This document shows, piece after piece, positions 16,722-26,885 of a stretch of 64,000 bases of DNA. The DNA lies in contig NZ_KZ559481.1 in the NCBI RefSeq assembly GCF_002850745.1, positions 78,841-142,840 on the forward strand, written 5' to 3'. The notes below the pieces were generated by a model. That model saw only the letters and a program-made list of their open reading frames with translations, was not told the origin of the DNA and did no database searches. Source of the DNA: Nonomuraea indica (GTDB lineage Bacteria; Actinomycetota; Actinomycetes; Streptosporangiales; Streptosporangiaceae). The position numbers and the translations under genes are program-made. Position 1 is the stretch's first letter. Every line of letters begins with the position of its first letter.

Positions 16722-16770
16722 GAGCGCTCACTCAAGAATCCGTGCTACTGTATTTCTTGAGTGACCGCTC
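16722..16770. promoter_or_regulatory. Paired TetR operators between tetR and SDR genes
   Basis: Arms 16722-16738 and 16754-16770 are inverted copies matching at 16 of 17 positions, 15 nt apart. Each arm with its flanks is itself a near palindrome of the form TTGAGTGA[C/G]CGCTC[A/T]A, so there are probably two dimer sites covering both promoters. Confidence 0.8.
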
Positions 16771-16789
16771 AACAAATAGGAGGCATGTC

Positions 16790-17560
16790 ATGAGCAAGCC
16801 GTTGGACGGCAAGATCGCACTGGTCACCGGTGGGAGCCGCGGGATCGGCCGGGCCATCGCCGAGCGGCTGGGCCGCGACGGAGCGGTCGTGGCCGTCGCG
16901 TACGCCCGCGAAGAGGTCGCCGCCAAGGAGGTCGTGGCGCGCATCGAAGGCGGCGGCGGCCGGGCGTTCCCGCTCCGCGCGGAGCTGGGCGGCCACGGTG
17001 ACGCGGTGGCGCTGTGGGACGCCTTCGACGCCGCGGTCGCCGCCTACGCGCCGCGGGGAGGCGTGGACATCATCGTCAACAACGCCGCCATCGCCACCAG
17101 TTCGGACCTGGACGGGCTCACGGAGGAGGAGTTCGACCAGGTGTTCGCGGTGAACGTCCGGGCGCCGTTCTTCATCGTCAAGGAGGCGCTGCGGCGGGGG
17201 CTGCGCGACGGCGGGCGCGTCGTGAACATCTCCAGCGGGGTCACCCGCATCGCGCTGCCCGACGTCATCGCCTACTCCGCCACCAAGGGGGCCCTCGATG
17301 TGTTCACGCTGACGCTGGCCAAGCAGCTCGGTCCGCGCGGCATCACGGTCAACTCGGTCGCGCCCGGCTACGTGGACACCGACGTGAACGCCGGGTGGCT
17401 GAGCGACCCGGAGGCGGCGGCCCAGGCCGCGGCCGCCTCGGTGTTCGGCCGGATCGGGCAGCCGGACGACATCGCGGGCGTCGTGGCGTTCCTCGCCTCC
17501 GACGACGCCCGCTGGGTGACGGGCCGGGTGATCGACGCGACGGGCGGCTCCCTGCTCTGA
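16790..17560 (+). CDS. SDR-family oxidoreductase (FabG-like)
   Basis: 256 aa classical short-chain dehydrogenase: cofactor loop GGSRGIG, NNAA, catalytic Ser in VVNISSGVT and YSATKGA. AYAREE after strand 2 points to NADP(H). ATG 16790 has an ideal AGGAGG 6 nt upstream. Control by the divergent TetR gene is likely. Probably reduces a xenobiotic or metabolic carbonyl compound. The substrate cannot be told from sequence. Confidence 0.9.
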   Translation: MSKPLDGKIALVTGGSRGIGRAIAERLGRDGAVVAVAYAREEVAAKEVVARIEGGGGRAFPLRAELGGHGDAVALWDAFDAAVAAYAPRGGVDIIVNNAAIATSSDLDGLTEEEFDQVFAVNVRAPFFIVKEALRRGLRDGGRVVNISSGVTRIALPDVIAYSATKGALDVFTLTLAKQLGPRGITVNSVAPGYVDTDVNAGWLSDPEAAAQAAAASVFGRIGQPDDIAGVVAFLASDDARWVTGRVIDATGGSLL

Positions 17561-17612
17561 AGCGAGGTCGCCCGGGAAGGCTCAGGGCCCGTTGTCGGTG
17601 GCGGGTGGGATC

Positions 17613-18203
17613 ATGCCGGGCATGCGAACTCGTGCGGATTTCCGCTGGCTCGGCGAAGACGACGCCCTGGACGACGTCTACTGCGTGTCGTTCGTCCGCG
17701 ACCTGTCCCCCCGGGAGGCGCTCCGGCGGTTCGGCGTGGACGAGAGCACGATGGAGGAGATGACCTTCGACGAGCTGAGCGAGCGGTCGGCGGCCAACGC
17801 CGACGGCGCGGCCGGTTGCGTCGGCGCCGTGCGGATCGGCGGCTGGACCATGGTCGTCGAGCCGGGCGGCTGGAAGCTCGCGATCGACTCCGACACGGGC
17901 GCCCGGGTCTCGGCCGGGACCGAGCTGGTGTCGGTCTGCCGCCACGACTACGCCGCCGACCGCTTCACCTGTCTGGCCGACGGCGAGGTCGTCACCTCCT
18001 TCGACCCGATCGCCCCCGGCGCGCGGGAGGGCGGCGACCCCGACCGCTTCCTCACGTGGATGCGTGAGACCGGCCTCGATCCCGGCGACGGCGACCCGCC
18101 GATCCCCGCCTGTTTCGCGCTGGCGAGCCGGATCACGGGCCTGCCGTTCACCCGCGACCTGCTGGAGCTGGGGTTCCTCGGCGCGGAGCCGCTCGAGCAG
18201 TGA
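17613..18203 (+). CDS. DUF6461 family protein
   Basis: About 196 aa. The opening DFRWLGEDDALDDVYCVSFVRDLSPREALRRFGV and the central GWTMVVEPGGWKLAI match the actinobacterial DUF6461 family, of unknown function. Soluble, acidic, without signal peptide. ATG 17613 has GGTGGGA too close upstream, while ATG 17622 gives normal spacing; the choice is open. The stop is directly adjacent to the stop of the convergent aldehyde dehydrogenase gene (0 nt). Confidence 0.78.
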   Translation: MPGMRTRADFRWLGEDDALDDVYCVSFVRDLSPREALRRFGVDESTMEEMTFDELSERSAANADGAAGCVGAVRIGGWTMVVEPGGWKLAIDSDTGARVSAGTELVSVCRHDYAADRFTCLADGEVVTSFDPIAPGAREGGDPDRFLTWMRETGLDPGDGDPPIPACFALASRITGLPFTRDLLELGFLGAEPLEQ

Positions 18204-19652
18204 TCACGGGCGGATGATGGCCATGCGGGTGACCGTCAGCTCCTCGATGGCGAAGCGGGGGCCCTCACGGCCGGCGCCGCTGTCCTTGACGCCTCCGTAG
18301 GGCATGTTGTCCGCGCGGAACCCCGGCACGTCGTTGACCACCACGCCGCCCGCCTCGATGCGGTCGATCGCGGCGAAGGCCGTGGCCAGCGAGCGGGTGA
18401 AGACGCTGGCGTGCAGCCCGTACCTGGAGGCGTTGACCGCGGCGAAGGCGGCGTCGAGGCCGGGCACCGGGCGGACGCACACCACCGGGCCGAAGATCTC
18501 CTCGTCCCAGGCGGCGGCGCCGTCGGGGACGCCGGCGAGGACGGTCGGGGTGATGGCGCGGCCGTCGAGGGCGCCGCCGGTGACCAGCGTGCCGCCCGAC
18601 TCGCGGACCCAGGCGAGGACGCGTTCGGTGGCGGCCGGGTCGATGAGCGGGGCGACCCGCGTCTCGGGCGAGCGGGGGTCGCCGACGACGACGTCCGCCA
18701 TCCGCTCGGCCAGCAGCGCGACGAACTCGTCGTGGACGGGCTCCTCGACCAGGACCCGCTGCACGGAGATGCACGCCTGGCCGGAGGCGTAGTAGCCGCC
18801 GCGCACGACGGCCGCGGCGGCGGCCTCGAGGTCGGCGTCGGCGGCGACGACGAGGGCGGCGTTGGAGCCGAGCTCCAGCAGCACCTTGGTGGGGGCGGCG
18901 GCGCGGGCGATGGCGTGACCGGCCGACGCGGAACCGGTGAACGACACGGCGCCGATCCGGCGGTCCTCCACGAGCGCTCGCCCCACCTCGACGTCCCCCG
19001 TGACGAGCTGCACGCCCGCCGGCGGGAGCGCGCCCTCCCCGTCCGCGGCGGCGCGCAGCAGGTGGACGAGCCAGAGGGTGGCCAGGGGCGTCGCGGGAGC
19101 GGGTTTGACGATGACCGGGCAGCCCGCCGCCAGCGCGGGCGCGATCTTGTGGGCGGCCAGCAGCAGCGGATAGTTGAAGCCGGTGATCCCGACGACCACG
19201 CCGATGGGCCGCCGCGTCCAGAACCCGAACAGCCCCTCCCCCGCCGGCAGCAGGTCGAGCGGCACGGTCTCCCCGTGCAGCCGGGCCACCTCCTCGGCGG
19301 CGGTGGCCAGCGTGACGAGCGTGCGCGCCACCTCGACGCGGCAGTCCACCAGGGGCTTGCCGGTCTCCAGCACGAGCAGCCGTTCGAAGGCCTCGCGCCG
19401 GGCCGCCAGCGCGTCGTGCGCGCCCATGAGGGCGGCGCGGCGGGCGTGCGAGGGCAGCGCCGCCACGGCGGGCGCGACGGCGAGGGCCTCGTCCACGGCC
19501 CGGCGGGCCAGTTCGGCGGTGCCCACCGGGGCCGCGCCCACCACGGAGCCGTCGTACGGGAAGACGACCTCGCGGGTGGCGCCCGTCTCGACCCAGCCCG
19601 GCCCGACGGGCAACCCCTCCGGCCAGCCGTCCTCTATATCGTGAAAAATCAC
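18204..19652 (-). CDS. NAD(P)-dependent aldehyde dehydrogenase
   Basis: 482 aa with a complete active site: Asn160 (GFNYP), Lys183 (VKPAP), Glu260 (LELGSN) and nucleophile Cys294 (GQACISVQR). It resembles the semialdehyde/glycolaldehyde/benzaldehyde-type branch. It is last in the eight-gene operon. Its GTG start overlaps the stop of the P1 peptidase gene by 4 nt (GTGA), implying translational coupling. It should oxidise an aldehyde released from the imported substrate to the carboxylic acid. Confidence 0.92.
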   Translation of the reverse strand: MIFHDIEDGWPEGLPVGPGWVETGATREVVFPYDGSVVGAAPVGTAELARRAVDEALAVAPAVAALPSHARRAALMGAHDALAARREAFERLLVLETGKPLVDCRVEVARTLVTLATAAEEVARLHGETVPLDLLPAGEGLFGFWTRRPIGVVVGITGFNYPLLLAAHKIAPALAAGCPVIVKPAPATPLATLWLVHLLRAAADGEGALPPAGVQLVTGDVEVGRALVEDRRIGAVSFTGSASAGHAIARAAAPTKVLLELGSNAALVVAADADLEAAAAAVVRGGYYASGQACISVQRVLVEEPVHDEFVALLAERMADVVVGDPRSPETRVAPLIDPAATERVLAWVRESGGTLVTGGALDGRAITPTVLAGVPDGAAAWDEEIFGPVVCVRPVPGLDAAFAAVNASRYGLHASVFTRSLATAFAAIDRIEAGGVVVNDVPGFRADNMPYGGVKDSGAGREGPRFAIEELTVTRMAIIRP

Positions 19653-20683
19653 GCCACTCCCCCTACAGCGCTGGGAAACACGTCCAGGTACGCGGGCGCG
19701 CCGTCCCGTCCGGTGGCTGCCAGCACGGCGTGCGCCACGGCGCGGCTGAACACGTCGGCCCCGGCGGCGAGCACGTCCTGCAGGTCGTCGGCGCCGGGGG
19801 CCGGCCCGCGGCAGCCGGCCAGGCCGAAGATCGTGTCACCGTCGACCATGGTGTGGGCCGGTCTGATCGCGCGGGCCAGGCCGTCGTGGGCGACGCCCGC
19901 CAGCTTGCCGCACTGCGCCTTGGTGAGCGTGAGGTCCGTGGCGACGACGCCGATCGTGGTGTTGAACGACGTCACGGCGCCGGGCCGCCAGGCGGCGGCC
20001 TCCTGCGCGAGCGGCTCGCGCAGGTGTCCGAACTCGCCCGGCAGGCCGTACCTGGCGCCGGACAGGAACGCGCCGCCGGGGTCGAGCACGGACCCGGCGG
20101 CGTTGACCACGGCGAGGGCGGCCACGGTGGCGCCGGACGGCAGGACGGCGCTGGCCGTGCCGACGCCGCCGGCGAGTCCGCCCGCCACGGCGCCGGCGCC
20201 CGCGCCGATCGATCCGTTGCGGGCCTCGGAAGCCGACGCCGCGTCGTAGGCGGCCGCGCCCAGCGCGCCGTCCGGCACGGCGCGGAACCGGCCGCCGCGC
20301 CCCAGGTCGTAGATGACGGCGGCGGGCACGATGGGCACCACGCCACCAGCGACGGGGAAGCCCGTCCCCGCGTCCGCCAGCCGGTCCATGACGCCGCACG
20401 CCGCGCTCAGGCCGAAGGCGCTGCCGCCGGTGAGGACGACGGCGTGCACGCGTTCGACGAGATTGCGGGGATCGAGCAGCTCGGTCTCGCGCGTGCCCGG
20501 CGCGGCCCCGCGCACGTCCACCCCGGCCACCATGCCGCCGGGGGGCGCGAGCACGACGGTCGTGCCGGTGCGGTGGCCGTCGCCGATCCGCTCGGCGTGA
20601 CCGACCCGCAGCCCGGCCACGTCCACCAGCGCGTTCGCGGCGCCCGCCACCGGCCCCGCCACCCGGCCCGGCCCGGTGCTCAC
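19649..20683 (-). CDS. P1-family (DmpA/NylC-like) self-processing peptidase
   Basis: 344 aa Ntn-type hydrolase of MEROPS family S58/P1, which includes DmpA aminopeptidase, beta-peptidases and the nylon-oligomer hydrolase NylC. Enzymes of this group cleave themselves before a Ser or Thr that becomes the nucleophile. Here the expected site is Asn241/Thr242 in SFNTTIGVVATD. Other family motifs are TGGSAFGLSAACGVMD and RPAHTMVDGDT. The GTG start at 20683 overlaps the upstream M20 stop by 4 nt. Its unusual substrate range (beta-peptides, D-residues, omega-amides) makes it a clue to the compound imported by the operon. Confidence 0.88.
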   Translation of the reverse strand: MSTGPGRVAGPVAGAANALVDVAGLRVGHAERIGDGHRTGTTVVLAPPGGMVAGVDVRGAAPGTRETELLDPRNLVERVHAVVLTGGSAFGLSAACGVMDRLADAGTGFPVAGGVVPIVPAAVIYDLGRGGRFRAVPDGALGAAAYDAASASEARNGSIGAGAGAVAGGLAGGVGTASAVLPSGATVAALAVVNAAGSVLDPGGAFLSGARYGLPGEFGHLREPLAQEAAAWRPGAVTSFNTTIGVVATDLTLTKAQCGKLAGVAHDGLARAIRPAHTMVDGDTIFGLAGCRGPAPGADDLQDVLAAGADVFSRAVAHAVLAATGRDGAPAYLDVFPSAVGGVA

Positions 20684-21857
20684 GGCAGGTCCCGGGTGAG
20701 GAAGCGTCGGGCGGCCTCGGCGAAGACGCGGGTGCACCGGACGATCTCGGCCACCTCGACGTACTCGTCGGCCTGGTGCGCGATCCACTTGCCGCCCGGC
20801 CCGTAGACGACGGACGGGATGCCGCCCCAGTGGGTGAGCACGGTCCCGTCGGTCGAGCCGGGCACCCCGCCGTAGACGGGCTCCGCGCCCGTGACGGCCC
20901 GATGGGCGGCGGCGAGCGCGACCACGACCGGGTCGTCCACGGGCACGTCCACCGGTGGCCGGTCCACCAGGATCGAAACCTCGGCGGCGATCCCGTCGCG
21001 GGCGGTGAGCGCGCCGACCCGGCCGGCGATCTCCTGGTGGTCCACGCCGGGGATCGTCCGCACGTCCACGAACACCGAGGCGACGGCGGGGATGACGTTC
21101 ACCTGCTCCTCGGTGCCGGCCCGGACGACGGTCGGCGTCACGTACACCTCGCCCAGGTGCTCGTGCGCCGGGTGGCGTTCCTGCAGCTCCTTCTCCAGCG
21201 TCTCCAGGGCGGCCAGCAGCGACGCGGCAGCCGGGATGGGGTTGCGGCCGTGGCGGGGCATCGCGCCGTGCGCCATCTTGCCGGTGAGGTCGATCCGCAG
21301 TCGCAGCGCGCCCTTGGCGACCGCGCAGATCTCGCCCGCCTCGGGCTCGGCGACGATGGCGCCGTCGACGTCCGCCGCGAGTCCCTCGGCGACGAAGTGG
21401 TGGGCGCCGATCATCAGGCCCTCCTCGTCGGCCAGCGCGCACACCTTGATCCGGCCGGGGAACGGCCCGGCGAGCTGCAGCGCCCGGGTGGCGTAGAGGG
21501 TGGCGGCCAGGCCGGACTTCATGTCGGCGCTGCCGCGGCCCCACAGCCGTCCGTCGCGGATCTCGCCGCCGAACGGGTCCACCGTCCACTCCGACAGGTC
21601 GCCCTCGGTGACCACGTCGGTGTGCCCCTCGAACATGAGCGTCGGCCCGTCGCCCCCACCGCCCTCGACGACGGCCACCACGTTCGGCCGGCCGGGCGCC
21701 GCCTCGTGGACTGCGGGCTCCCAGCCCCATTCGCGCATCTTCGCCACGACCAGGTCGGCGGCCGGCCGTTCGCTGCGGCCCCGCGCCGGGTCGTTGGTGC
21801 TGGGGACGCGCACCAGCGCCTGCGTGAACTCCACGACCCCCTGGGCGTCGACCTCGA

Positions 21858-21861
<4 letters not shown>
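20680..21861 (-). CDS. M20-family metallo-amidohydrolase (ArgE/DapE-like)
   Basis: 393 aa di-zinc hydrolase. Metal ligands and catalytic residues are in place: His80-x-Asp82 (EGHTDVV), Asp113 (SADMKSG), the catalytic Glu pair 146-147 (ADEEG), and a late His in WIAHQADEY. The dimerisation lid lies between. Members deacylate N-acyl amino acids or split dipeptides. GTG 21861 has TTGGAGGG upstream and overlaps the DppF-type stop by 4 nt. Its place directly after the importer genes suggests it performs the first intracellular hydrolysis. Confidence 0.92.
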
Positions 21862-22670
<809 letters not shown>

Positions 22671-23539
22671 GGCCGTCTCCTGTCAGCGCGGGTTCGCTCT
22701 CGCAGGCGGGGGTGGCGTGCGGGCAGCGGTTGCGGAACACGCACCCTCCGGGGAAGTGGCCGGCGGGCGGGACGCTGCCGGCGATGGTGGCCAGCCGGGT
22801 GCCGCGCGGGGTGAGCCGGGAGGCGGCCAGCAGGCCCTCGGTGTAGCGGTGGCGAGGGCGGGCGAACACCTCGCGGAGGGGGCCGGACTCGACGACGCGC
22901 CCGCCGTACATGACGAGGACGCGGTCGCAGACCGAGGCGACCACGGCCAGGTCGTGGGTGATGAACAGCAGCGCGGGCGCGACCTCGGCGATGAGTTCCA
23001 GCATCTGTTTCTGGACGGTGACGTCGAGCGCGGTGGTGGGCTCGTCGCAGATGAGCAGGTCGGGCTCGTTGGCCAGGGCGATGGCCAGCATGACGCGCTG
23101 GCGCTGCCCGCCGGAGAGCTGGTGGGGGTAGGCGCGGGCGACCTGGGCGGGCTGCGGCAGGCGGACCCGGCCGAGCAGCTCGACGGCACGCTCGCGGGCA
23201 CGGGCGGCGGGCACGCCGTGCAGGGTCATGACCTCGGTGACCTGTGCGCCGACCCGCATGAGCGGGTTGAGCGCGGTCATCGGCTCCTGGAACACCATGG
23301 AGACCCGGCGGCCGCGCAGGTCCTTGAGCCGCCGTTCGGGGACGCCGACGAGGTCGCGCCCCTCCAGCCGGGCGGTGCCGGTCGCGGTGACGCCCTCGGG
23401 GAGCAGGCCCATGAGCGACAGCGCGGTCAGCGACTTGCCGGAACCGGACTCGCCGATGAGGCCGACCCGCTCGCCGGGGGCGATGCCGAACGACACCTCG
23501 CGCACCAGCTCGACGGGGCCCGCGTGGACGCTCAGGCGG

Positions 23540-24373
23540 TCAACCTTCAGCACGCACCCTCCTCAGCTTGGGGTCGAGGTGGTCGCGCAGGCCGTCACCG
23601 AGCAGGTTGAAGCCGAGCACGGCCAGGGCGATCGCCAGGCCCGGCCACAGGGCCAGGCGCGGGGTGGAGAACAGCAGTTCCTGCGACTCCTGCAGCATGC
23701 GGCCCCACGACGGGGTGGGCGGCCGGGTGCCGAAGCCGAGGAACGACAGCGCCGCCTCGGCCAGGATCGCGATGGCGAACGACACCGACGCCTGCACGAT
23801 GAGCACCGAGCCGATGTTCGGCAGCACGTGCCGCACCGCGATGGCGGTGCGGCGGCGGCCGGCGGCCCGGGCGGCGAGGATGTAGTCGGTCACCATGACC
23901 TGCATGGTCGCGGCGCGGGCGACGCGGGCGAACGCCGGCACGGTGGCGACCCCGATCGCGATCATCGCGGTGAGCGTGCCCGCCCCGTAGACGGCGCCGA
24001 GCATGACGGCCAGCAGCAGCGCCGGGAAGGCGAACACCAGGTCGTTGACCCGCATGACCAGCTCCGCCTGCCAGCCGCGAGGCGTCATCCCGGCGAGCAC
24101 GCCGAGCGGGGTGCCGAGCAGGGCGGCGATGCCGACGGCGACGACGCCGACGTAGAGGGTGGTGCGGGCGCCGACCATGAGCTGGCTCAGCGTGTCGCGG
24201 CCGAACTTGTCGGCGCCGAGGAGGTGGCCGCCGCCGGGTTCGCGCAGCTTGTTCGCGGCGTCGACGTAGGTGGGGTCGTGGGGGGTCCACACGAACGAGA
24301 CGAGCGCGGCGAGCACGACCAGGCCCACCAGCGCGCCGCCGGTGACGAGGGCGGTGTTGACCCGGCCCCTCAC
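23540..24373 (-). CDS. dppC: Peptide-type ABC importer permease (DppC)
   Basis: 277 aa inner-membrane permease with about six hydrophobic segments, including an N-terminal one (ALVTGGALVGLVVLAALVS) followed by the DppC-type loop HLLGADKFGRDTLSQLM. The ATPase-coupling EAA region is DYILAARAAGRRRTAIAVRH. GTG 24373 overlaps the DppB stop by 4 nt. The open frame continues far upstream but is out of phase with DppB and is not translated from there. Confidence 0.92.
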   Translation of the reverse strand: MRGRVNTALVTGGALVGLVVLAALVSFVWTPHDPTYVDAANKLREPGGGHLLGADKFGRDTLSQLMVGARTTLYVGVVAVGIAALLGTPLGVLAGMTPRGWQAELVMRVNDLVFAFPALLLAVMLGAVYGAGTLTAMIAIGVATVPAFARVARAATMQVMVTDYILAARAAGRRRTAIAVRHVLPNIGSVLIVQASVSFAIAILAEAALSFLGFGTRPPTPSWGRMLQESQELLFSTPRLALWPGLAIALAVLGFNLLGDGLRDHLDPKLRRVRAEG

Positions 24374-25317
24374 CGCGTGCCCCGCAGCCGCGGGTCGAGC
24401 GCCGCGTAGCAGACGTCCACCACGAAGTTGATCAGCAGGACGGCCACGACGAGCACCATCACCACCCCCTGGACGAGCAGCAGGTCGCGGCCGGCGACGC
24501 CGTTGAGCAGCAGGTCGCCGAGGCCGGGGATGACGAACACCCGCTCCACCACGACCGCGCCGACGAGCAGCGTGGCGAGCTGCAGGCCGAGCACGGTGAC
24601 CACGGGGACGGCGGCGTTGCGCAGCCCGTGCCGCCACAGCGCGCCCATCCGGCCGCGGCCCTTGGCGCGGGCGGTGCGCAGGTAGTCCTCGCGCATCACG
24701 TCGAGCACGGCGCTGCGCACGTACCGGGTGAGCACGGCGGCCTGCACGAGGCCGAGTGACAGCCAGGGCAGCAGCAGGCCGCGCAGCCACCCGGCGGGGT
24801 CCTCGGCGAGCGGCACGTACCCGCCGGAGGGCAGCGCCTGCGCCCGCACGGCGAAGACGAACACCAGCAGGATGCCCGCGAGGAACGCCGGGACGGCGAG
24901 GCCGACCTGGCTGGCGGCGCTGATGGCCGCGCCGAGCGGGTCGCGGTGGTGGACGGCGGCGAACGTGCCCACCGGCACCGCGACGAGCAGCGCGATGAGC
25001 ATGCCACCGGCCACGAGCACCGCCGTCACGCCGAGCCGGTCGCCGATCTGCTCGCCGACGGGTGAGCTGGTGACGTAGGAGGTGCCGAAGTCGCCCTGGA
25101 GCAGCCCGCCGAACCAGTCGAGGAACTGGACGACGGGCGGCCGGTCGGTGCCGAACTCGGCGCGCAGCCGCGCCACCGCCTCAGGTGTGGCGTTGACGCC
25201 GAGCGCGATCTCGGCCGGGTCGCCGGGCAGCACCGCCATGAACGCGAAGACGACGGCCCCGGCGACGGCGGTGCTGGCCAGGAGCACCGCCAGGCGCTTG
25301 AGCAGGTAGAGGATCAC
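24370..25317 (-). CDS. dppB: Peptide-type ABC importer permease (DppB)
   Basis: 315 aa. It begins with the typical LYLLKRLAVLLASTAVAGAV first segment, then the large external loop with LPGDPAEIALG and DFGTSYVTSSPV, and the EAA coupling loop DYLRTARAKGRGRMGALWRHGLR cut by family-typical Gly. GTG 25317 overlaps the stop of the binding-protein gene by 4 nt. Forms the translocation pore with DppC. Confidence 0.92.
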   Translation of the reverse strand: MILYLLKRLAVLLASTAVAGAVVFAFMAVLPGDPAEIALGVNATPEAVARLRAEFGTDRPPVVQFLDWFGGLLQGDFGTSYVTSSPVGEQIGDRLGVTAVLVAGGMLIALLVAVPVGTFAAVHHRDPLGAAISAASQVGLAVPAFLAGILLVFVFAVRAQALPSGGYVPLAEDPAGWLRGLLLPWLSLGLVQAAVLTRYVRSAVLDVMREDYLRTARAKGRGRMGALWRHGLRNAAVPVVTVLGLQLATLLVGAVVVERVFVIPGLGDLLLNGVAGRDLLLVQGVVMVLVVAVLLINFVVDVCYAALDPRLRGTR

Positions 25318-26798
25318 TGCTTGGCGAGTCCCGTGAAGTCGAAGGACTCGGAGATCGCGTTCTTCGGCAGGCCGGTGACGCCCTTCTCGGCCACGATCAG
25401 GTTGGGGAAGAGGAACAGCCAGTCGGCCGCGGCGTCGTCGGACAGCAGTTTGGCGGCCTTCTTGAGGTCCTCGGTCTGCTGCTGTTCGGTGCCCTCGTCG
25501 GCGGAGGCGAGCAGCTTGCCGAACTCGGGGTTGTCGTAGCGGAAGTAGTACGACTTGTCGGCGAATATGCCCATGTCGTGGGGCTCGACGTGGTTGATGA
25601 TGGACAGGTCGTAGTCGGCCTGCTTGAAGACCACGTCCAGCCACCGGGCGGGGAACTCCAGCGGCTCGATGTCGGCCGTGATGCCCACCTGGGCGAGCTG
25701 CGACTTGACCACCTGGGCGGAGGCCACGGCGTACGGCAGGTTGGGGATGCGCATCTTGACGGTGTACGTCCTGCCGCCGAGCAGTTCCTTGGCCTTGGCG
25801 ACGTCGTAGGGGTAGTCGCCGGTGCGGTCCTCGTACCAGGGGTCGGTGGGCGGCACCATCGAGCCGATCGGCCGGCCCCGCCCGGCCCAGGCGGTGTCGA
25901 GCAGCGCCTTGTGGTCGATGGCGTGCCGGACAGCCTGGCGCACCTTCTTGTCGTCGAACGGGGGGCGGCCGTTGTTCATCGACAGCACCACCTCGCCGTT
26001 GGTGGTGCCCTCGACCGTCTGGAAGCGGGCCGGGTCGGCGAACTGCTGGAGCGACTCGGGGGCCTGGACCGCGGAGATGACGTCGATGCCGCCGGTGAGC
26101 AGCGCGTTGTTCATGGCGGTGGCGTCCTTGAAGTACTTCAGCGTGACGGCCGGGAGCGCGGGCCTGGCACCCCAGTACTTCGGGTTGGCGTCGAGCCGGA
26201 TGGAGTCGCCGCGCTTCCACGCGGCCAGCTGGTAGGGACCGGTGCCGACGGGCTTGTTGGCCAGGTCGGCGACGCCGGTGCGGCTGAACATCGCGCCGAG
26301 GCGGGTGGCCAGCGCGTAGAGGAAGTCGTTGCTGGGCCGCTTCAGCGTGACGACGGCGGTCGTGTCGTCCTTCTTCTCGACCTTGTCGATGACGTCGAGC
26401 TTCGACTTGATCTTCAGCTTCCAGTCGGTCCTGACCCGGTCGAGGGAGAAGACGACGTCGTCGGCGGTGAACGGGGCGCCGCTGGTGAAGGTGACGTTCG
26501 GGCGGAGGGTGAAGGTGTAGGTCCGGCGGTCCGGCGAGACCTCCCACTTCTCGGCCAGCAACGGCTGGATCGTGCCGTCCTGGCCGAGCTTGACCAGTCC
26601 CTCGTAGACGTTGACCAGCAACGCCTGCGGGATGGCCGCGCCCTCGGTCGAGGTGAAGTCGAGATTGGCCGGCTCCGCCACGAACCCGACCGTCAGCGAC
26701 CCGCCCTTGGCCGCGCCGCCCCCGCCGGAGCCGCCGCCGCAGGCGGCCGCGCTCATCAGGAGACCGCCCAGGGCGATCCAGATGCCGATGCGCCTCAT
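25314..26798 (-). CDS. Peptide-type ABC solute-binding lipoprotein (SBP family 5)
   Basis: 494 aa. A lipoprotein signal peptide ends in the lipobox SAAAC (Cys20), followed by a Gly/Ser linker. The mature part has the family 5 (DppA/OppA) order: AEPANLDFTSTEG, EGLVKLGQDG, PNVTFTSGAPFTADDVVFSL and PVGTGPYQLAAW. This is the capture protein of the importer and the first gene of the eight-gene operon, 24 nt downstream of the FadR-type palindrome. Ribosome site GGAGG precedes ATG 26798. Family 5 also binds nickel, opines and other non-peptides, so the ligand is open. Confidence 0.93.
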   Translation of the reverse strand: MRRIGIWIALGGLLMSAAACGGGSGGGGAAKGGSLTVGFVAEPANLDFTSTEGAAIPQALLVNVYEGLVKLGQDGTIQPLLAEKWEVSPDRRTYTFTLRPNVTFTSGAPFTADDVVFSLDRVRTDWKLKIKSKLDVIDKVEKKDDTTAVVTLKRPSNDFLYALATRLGAMFSRTGVADLANKPVGTGPYQLAAWKRGDSIRLDANPKYWGARPALPAVTLKYFKDATAMNNALLTGGIDVISAVQAPESLQQFADPARFQTVEGTTNGEVVLSMNNGRPPFDDKKVRQAVRHAIDHKALLDTAWAGRGRPIGSMVPPTDPWYEDRTGDYPYDVAKAKELLGGRTYTVKMRIPNLPYAVASAQVVKSQLAQVGITADIEPLEFPARWLDVVFKQADYDLSIINHVEPHDMGIFADKSYYFRYDNPEFGKLLASADEGTEQQQTEDLKKAAKLLSDDAAADWLFLFPNLIVAEKGVTGLPKNAISESFDFTGLAKQ

Positions 26799-26821
26799 GT
26801 CCCAAGCCTCCTGGCTAGTGC

Positions 26822-26836
26822 ACTGGTCTGACCAGT
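26822..26836. promoter_or_regulatory. FadR-type palindrome between the importer operon and its GntR gene
   Basis: actggtctgaccagt, a perfect 15-bp palindrome apart from the unpaired central base. It lies 24 nt before the binding-protein gene (leftward) and 50 nt before the GntR gene (rightward), so one site can control both. The only other copy I found is at 14170-14184; both are preceded by gtgc or gtgt. Confidence 0.85.
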
Positions 26837-26885
26837 AGGCTATGCACATTGCCAGTCCACGACGGCTCAGGTCAAGGGGGCTTTG

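Noticed and set aside
19649-21730. Longer version of the P1 peptidase starting near 21730
   Set aside because: The upstream part overlaps the M20 gene in another frame. The P1 family starts at VSTGPGRV with a GTGA overlap.
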